Source: Acuticoccus kalidii
GTDB taxonomy: Bacteria; Pseudomonadota; Alphaproteobacteria; Rhizobiales; Amorphaceae
Length of the DNA stretch: 64,000 bases
Reading direction: 5' to 3'
NCBI RefSeq assembly: GCF_021556395.1
Contig: NZ_JAKGCS010000017.1
Span: 310,001-374,000 of the forward strand
The first letter of the stretch is position 1. The number at the start of each line of letters is the position of its first letter. Positions 61,898 through 64,000 of this stretch are shown piece after piece. Under the pieces are notes generated by a model. It worked only from the letters and a program-made list of their open reading frames with translations. It did not search any database and was not told the origin of the DNA. The position numbers and the translations under genes are program-made.

Positions 61898-63316
61898 ATG
61901 GCGTCGCGACAGACCTTCGCCTTGCCGGCGCTGACGGCGATGGTCGTCGGCTCGATGGTTGGCGCCGGGATCTTCTCTCTGCCTCAGACCTTCGGTCGCG
62001 TCGCGGGAGGGCTCGCGGCGTTCATCGCGTGGGCGATCGCGGGCGGGGGCATGCTGATGCTCGCGCTCGTCTTCCAAACGCTGGCGCGCAAAAAGCCGGA
62101 GCTCGATGTCGGCGTTTACGCCTACGCGCGGGCAGGCTTCGGCAACTATCCCGGCTTTCTGTCTGCGCTCGGTTATTGGACGGTCGGTTGCCTCGGCAAC
62201 GTGTCCTATTGGGTGCTGATCAAATCGACGCTTGGGTCCGTGTTTCCGGTGTTCGGCGACGGCAATACGATAGCGGCGGTGGCGGTGTCGTCGATCGGCA
62301 TCTGGTCATTCCACTTCATGATCCTCCGTGGGGTGAAGCAGGCGTCGACGCTCAACACCATCGTCACCATCGCGAAGATCATTCCGATCCTCGTCTTCAT
62401 CGCGATCGTCGCGTTCGCGTTCGACGCGCCAACCTTCGCGGAAAATCTCGGAGGAGGGCCCGGTTTCGAGGCGGTCGGGCTCGGTGCGCAGGTGCGCGGG
62501 ACGATGCTCGTTACCGTGTTCGTATTCGTCGGGATCGAAGGGGCGAGCGTCTATTCGCGCTATGCGCGTCGTCGATCCGATGTTGGCCTCGCGACGATCT
62601 TGGGCTTTTTGGGGGTTCTCGGCCTCCTCGTCCTCGTGACGATGCTGTCATACGGGGTGCTCCTGCGCCCGGACCTCGCGGCCTTGCGCAACCCGTCGAT
62701 GGCGGGGGTTCTCGAGGCGGTGGTCGGCCGCTGGGGGGCCGTGTTCGTGAGCGTCGGCCTCATCATCTCGGTGCTCGGAGCCTATCTTGCCTGGTCGCTC
62801 CTGGCGGCCGAAGTGCTCTTCTCGGCCGCGAAAATGGAGAGCATGCCGGCCTTCCTCGCACGCGAGAACCGCAACGCCGTCCCTTCGGCCGCGCTGTGGC
62901 TGACGAATGGGCTCGTCCAGACGTTCCTGATCGCGACCCTCTTCGCCGAGGAGGCGTTCATCCTCGCGGTGAAACTCACGTCTTCTATGATTCTCCTCCC
63001 TTATCTCCTGACGGCGGCCTACGCGCTGAAGTTGGCGATCAAAGAGGATGGCACGCTCGTCAAGGAGCGCGGCGGCGATCTCGTCGTGGCGCTCCTTGCA
63101 ACGCTTTACGCCGTCGGCCTCATATTTGCAGGCGGTCTCCAATACCTATTGCTGGCCCTGATAATCTATGCATTCGGGACTGCCTTGTTTATCATCACTC
63201 AGATAGAGCGTAAAAATCGGGTATTTACGAAAGCCGAGGGAGGTATTTTCGCAATTATTTCCTCTGGCGCCGCGCTTGCATTATGGGGATTGTTATCCGG
63301 ATATATACGGATCTAA
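61898..63316 (+). CDS. Arginine:ornithine antiporter (second copy)
   Basis: 472 residues, closely similar in layout to the copy before arc[49 protein letters not shown] and [22 protein letters not shown]. It starts 16 bp after arcA and is clearly in the same operon. The two copies differ enough to suggest an old duplication or different exchange partners (arginine/citrulline against arginine/ornithine). The last 50 codons are noticeably AT-rich compared with the rest. Confidence 0.9.
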   Translation: MASRQTFALPALTAMVVGSMVGAGIFSLPQTFGRVAGGLAAFIAWAIAGGGMLMLALVFQTLARKKPELDVGVYAYARAGFGNYPGFLSALGYWTVGCLGNVSYWVLIKSTLGSVFPVFGDGNTIAAVAVSSIGIWSFHFMILRGVKQASTLNTIVTIAKIIPILVFIAIVAFAFDAPTFAENLGGGPGFEAVGLGAQVRGTMLVTVFVFVGIEGASVYSRYARRRSDVGLATILGFLGVLGLLVLVTMLSYGVLLRPDLAALRNPSMAGVLEAVVGRWGAVFVSVGLIISVLGAYLAWSLLAAEVLFSAAKMESMPAFLARENRNAVPSAALWLTNGLVQTFLIATLFAEEAFILAVKLTSSMILLPYLLTAAYALKLAIKEDGTLVKERGGDLVVALLATLYAVGLIFAGGLQYLLLALIIYAFGTALFIITQIERKNRVFTKAEGGIFAIISSGAALALWGLLSGYIRI

Positions 63317-63318
63317 AT

Positions 63319-63335
63319 TTTTCATTCCATGAAAA
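63319..63335 (+). terminator. Weak hairpin after the arc operon
   Basis: TTTTCAT-TCC-ATGAAAA just after the stop codon, in an AT-rich stretch. A weak stem; possible transcript end. Confidence 0.35.
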
Positions 63336-63405
63336 GTATATATTTACTATTTATATATAGATTTCCCTTTTACGGATACACGGGAGCATCACGCTCGCCG
63401 AGTTG

Positions 63406-63606
63406 AAGGCGGTCATCATCGAACGACGGGGCCCGCCGTGTCGATGAGCGTCACAAGGAAGTCCCGCCTTCATGGGTGGGAACGTAGGTCGGATCGGTTC
63501 TCCACACCTGGTTCAATCGTGCCGTTACGAAGTTCCGTCTGAGCCGGTTCGAGGCAATGGGAAAAGCGTGCCGATCGTCCGTCATGCGCACCCGGCAGGG
63601 CCACCG
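63406..63606 (-). mobile_element. IS3-family transposase (OrfB) remnant
   Basis: The minus strand encodes DDRHAFPIASNRLRRNFVTARLNQVWRTDPTYVPTHEGG, matching the start of the IS3-family integrase domain (HxxPIAPNxLxRxFxxxxPNQxWxxDITYxxTxEGW). The first catalytic Asp is present but Ile has become Pro. A frameshift then gives LVTLIDTAGP, the expected next strand. A short decayed piece. Confidence 0.6.
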
Positions 63607-63758
63607 TTCACTGAAGCCGCGCGCCGCATGAGTCGGCGCCACAGTTGCCCCGCGGGTCGCAGGTTTGCAGCTCGACCTCTACCGGGCGCTCTGGCGCTGG
63701 CACTTCTACGCTGGCCTTTTCGGGGTACCCTTTTTGGTGTCGCTGGTGCTGGGGGGTC

Positions 63759-64000
63759 CTACTCCGCGGCGACCGCATCGTCCGGCCCCGATGAAGTGAC
63801 CTGAAGCGAGGAAGCAATATCCTTGAACCCGATCTCTGCTCGCATACCCTGTCCGCTGAACATGCAGAGTTGATGAGCACCGATGGCCCGGCAGGGACCG
63901 TTCGCATCCATCCATTGAAGCGGGTTGAGCTCGACGCTGATGATGTTGCCGAGATCTTCCGCAATGAAGGAGGCCGTCGGCAGATCGGCGCGCGCGCCGC
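63759..64000 (-). CDS. Hypothetical protein, N-terminus outside window
   Basis: The last 79 codons of a minus-strand gene entering from the right edge. The sequence includes SFIAEDLGNIISVELNPLQWMD, GAHQLCMFSGQGMRAEIGFKDIA and an acidic end. No membrane segment or motif was recognised. Coding character is supported by codon use and the absence of stops. Confidence 0.55.
   Translation of the reverse strand, partial: GARADLPTASFIAEDLGNIISVELNPLQWMDANGPCRAIGAHQLCMFSGQGMRAEIGFKDIASSLQVTSSGPDDAVAAE

Noticed and set aside
1-64000. CRISPR arrays, tRNA and rRNA genes
   Set aside because: No regularly spaced direct repeats and no tRNA cloverleaf or rRNA-like sequence was noticed on either strand; a covariance-model scan was not possible.

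Overview
The window is GC-rich DNA from an alphaproteobacterium, most likely of the order Hyphomicrobiales (Rhizobiales). The evidence is the codon style, a phosphatidylcholine synthase, a Bradyrhizobium-type D-tartrate dehydratase, a Nik nickel importer under a classical NikR box, and remnants of large rhizobial-type autotransporters. Nothing in it fixes the genus. No rRNA, tRNA or CRISPR array was seen.

Layout. 0-14.5 kb: an array of small modules, each pairing a one-component regulator (ArsR, LysR, TetR, HxlR) with an oxidoreductase, efflux or stress protein. These are a DMT exporter fragment, two quinone-oxidoreductase-like MDR proteins, two SDRs, a lipocalin-like protein, a SnoaL-like protein, a luciferase-like monooxygenase, an MFS exporter and a DJ-1/PfpI protein. 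Several have visible palindromic operators. 15-18.2 kb: a catabolic-type acetolactate synthase with an aldehyde dehydrogenase. 18.5-27.0 kb: a tartrate island with D-tartrate dehydratase, two LysR regulators, a tripartite tricarboxylate transporter whose TctA and TctB parts are fused, and two tandem tartrate-dehydrogenase paralogues. 27.2-32.2 kb: nikABCDE. 33.0-37.2 kb: gadB-gadC-glsA. 37.2-44.1 kb: a desaturase, two tiny coupled genes, a cold-shock protein, an RHH regulator with a PHB-depolymerase-like esterase, and an MscS-family channel. 44.4-49.4 kb: a periplasmic sulfatase, an octaheme cytochrome c and an AraC regulator. 49.8-54.4 kb: a complete liv-type ABC importer. 54.5-58.4 kb: a GreA-like factor, phosphatidylcholine synthase, ArfB and an FMN reductase among pseudogene debris. 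59.2-63.3 kb: arcD-arcA-arcD2.

How the genes work together. Two amino-acid acid-resistance routes are present. Glutaminase, glutamate decarboxylase and the Glu/GABA antiporter consume protons and release ammonia. Arginine deiminase with two antiporters releases ammonia from arginine. The tartrate island imports a dicarboxylate and sends tartrate stereoisomers towards oxaloacetate or dehydrogenase products. The nickel importer would supply a nickel enzyme encoded elsewhere.

Genome decay is visible between the modules: three IS5-family remnants, pieces that look like IS66, IS3 and a serine recombinase, two autotransporter fragments, a butanediol-dehydrogenase-like pseudogene and a transglutaminase-like pseudogene. 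The least familiar combination is the formylglycine-type sulfatase next to an octaheme cytochrome carrying HEAT-like and TPR-like C-terminal repeats.
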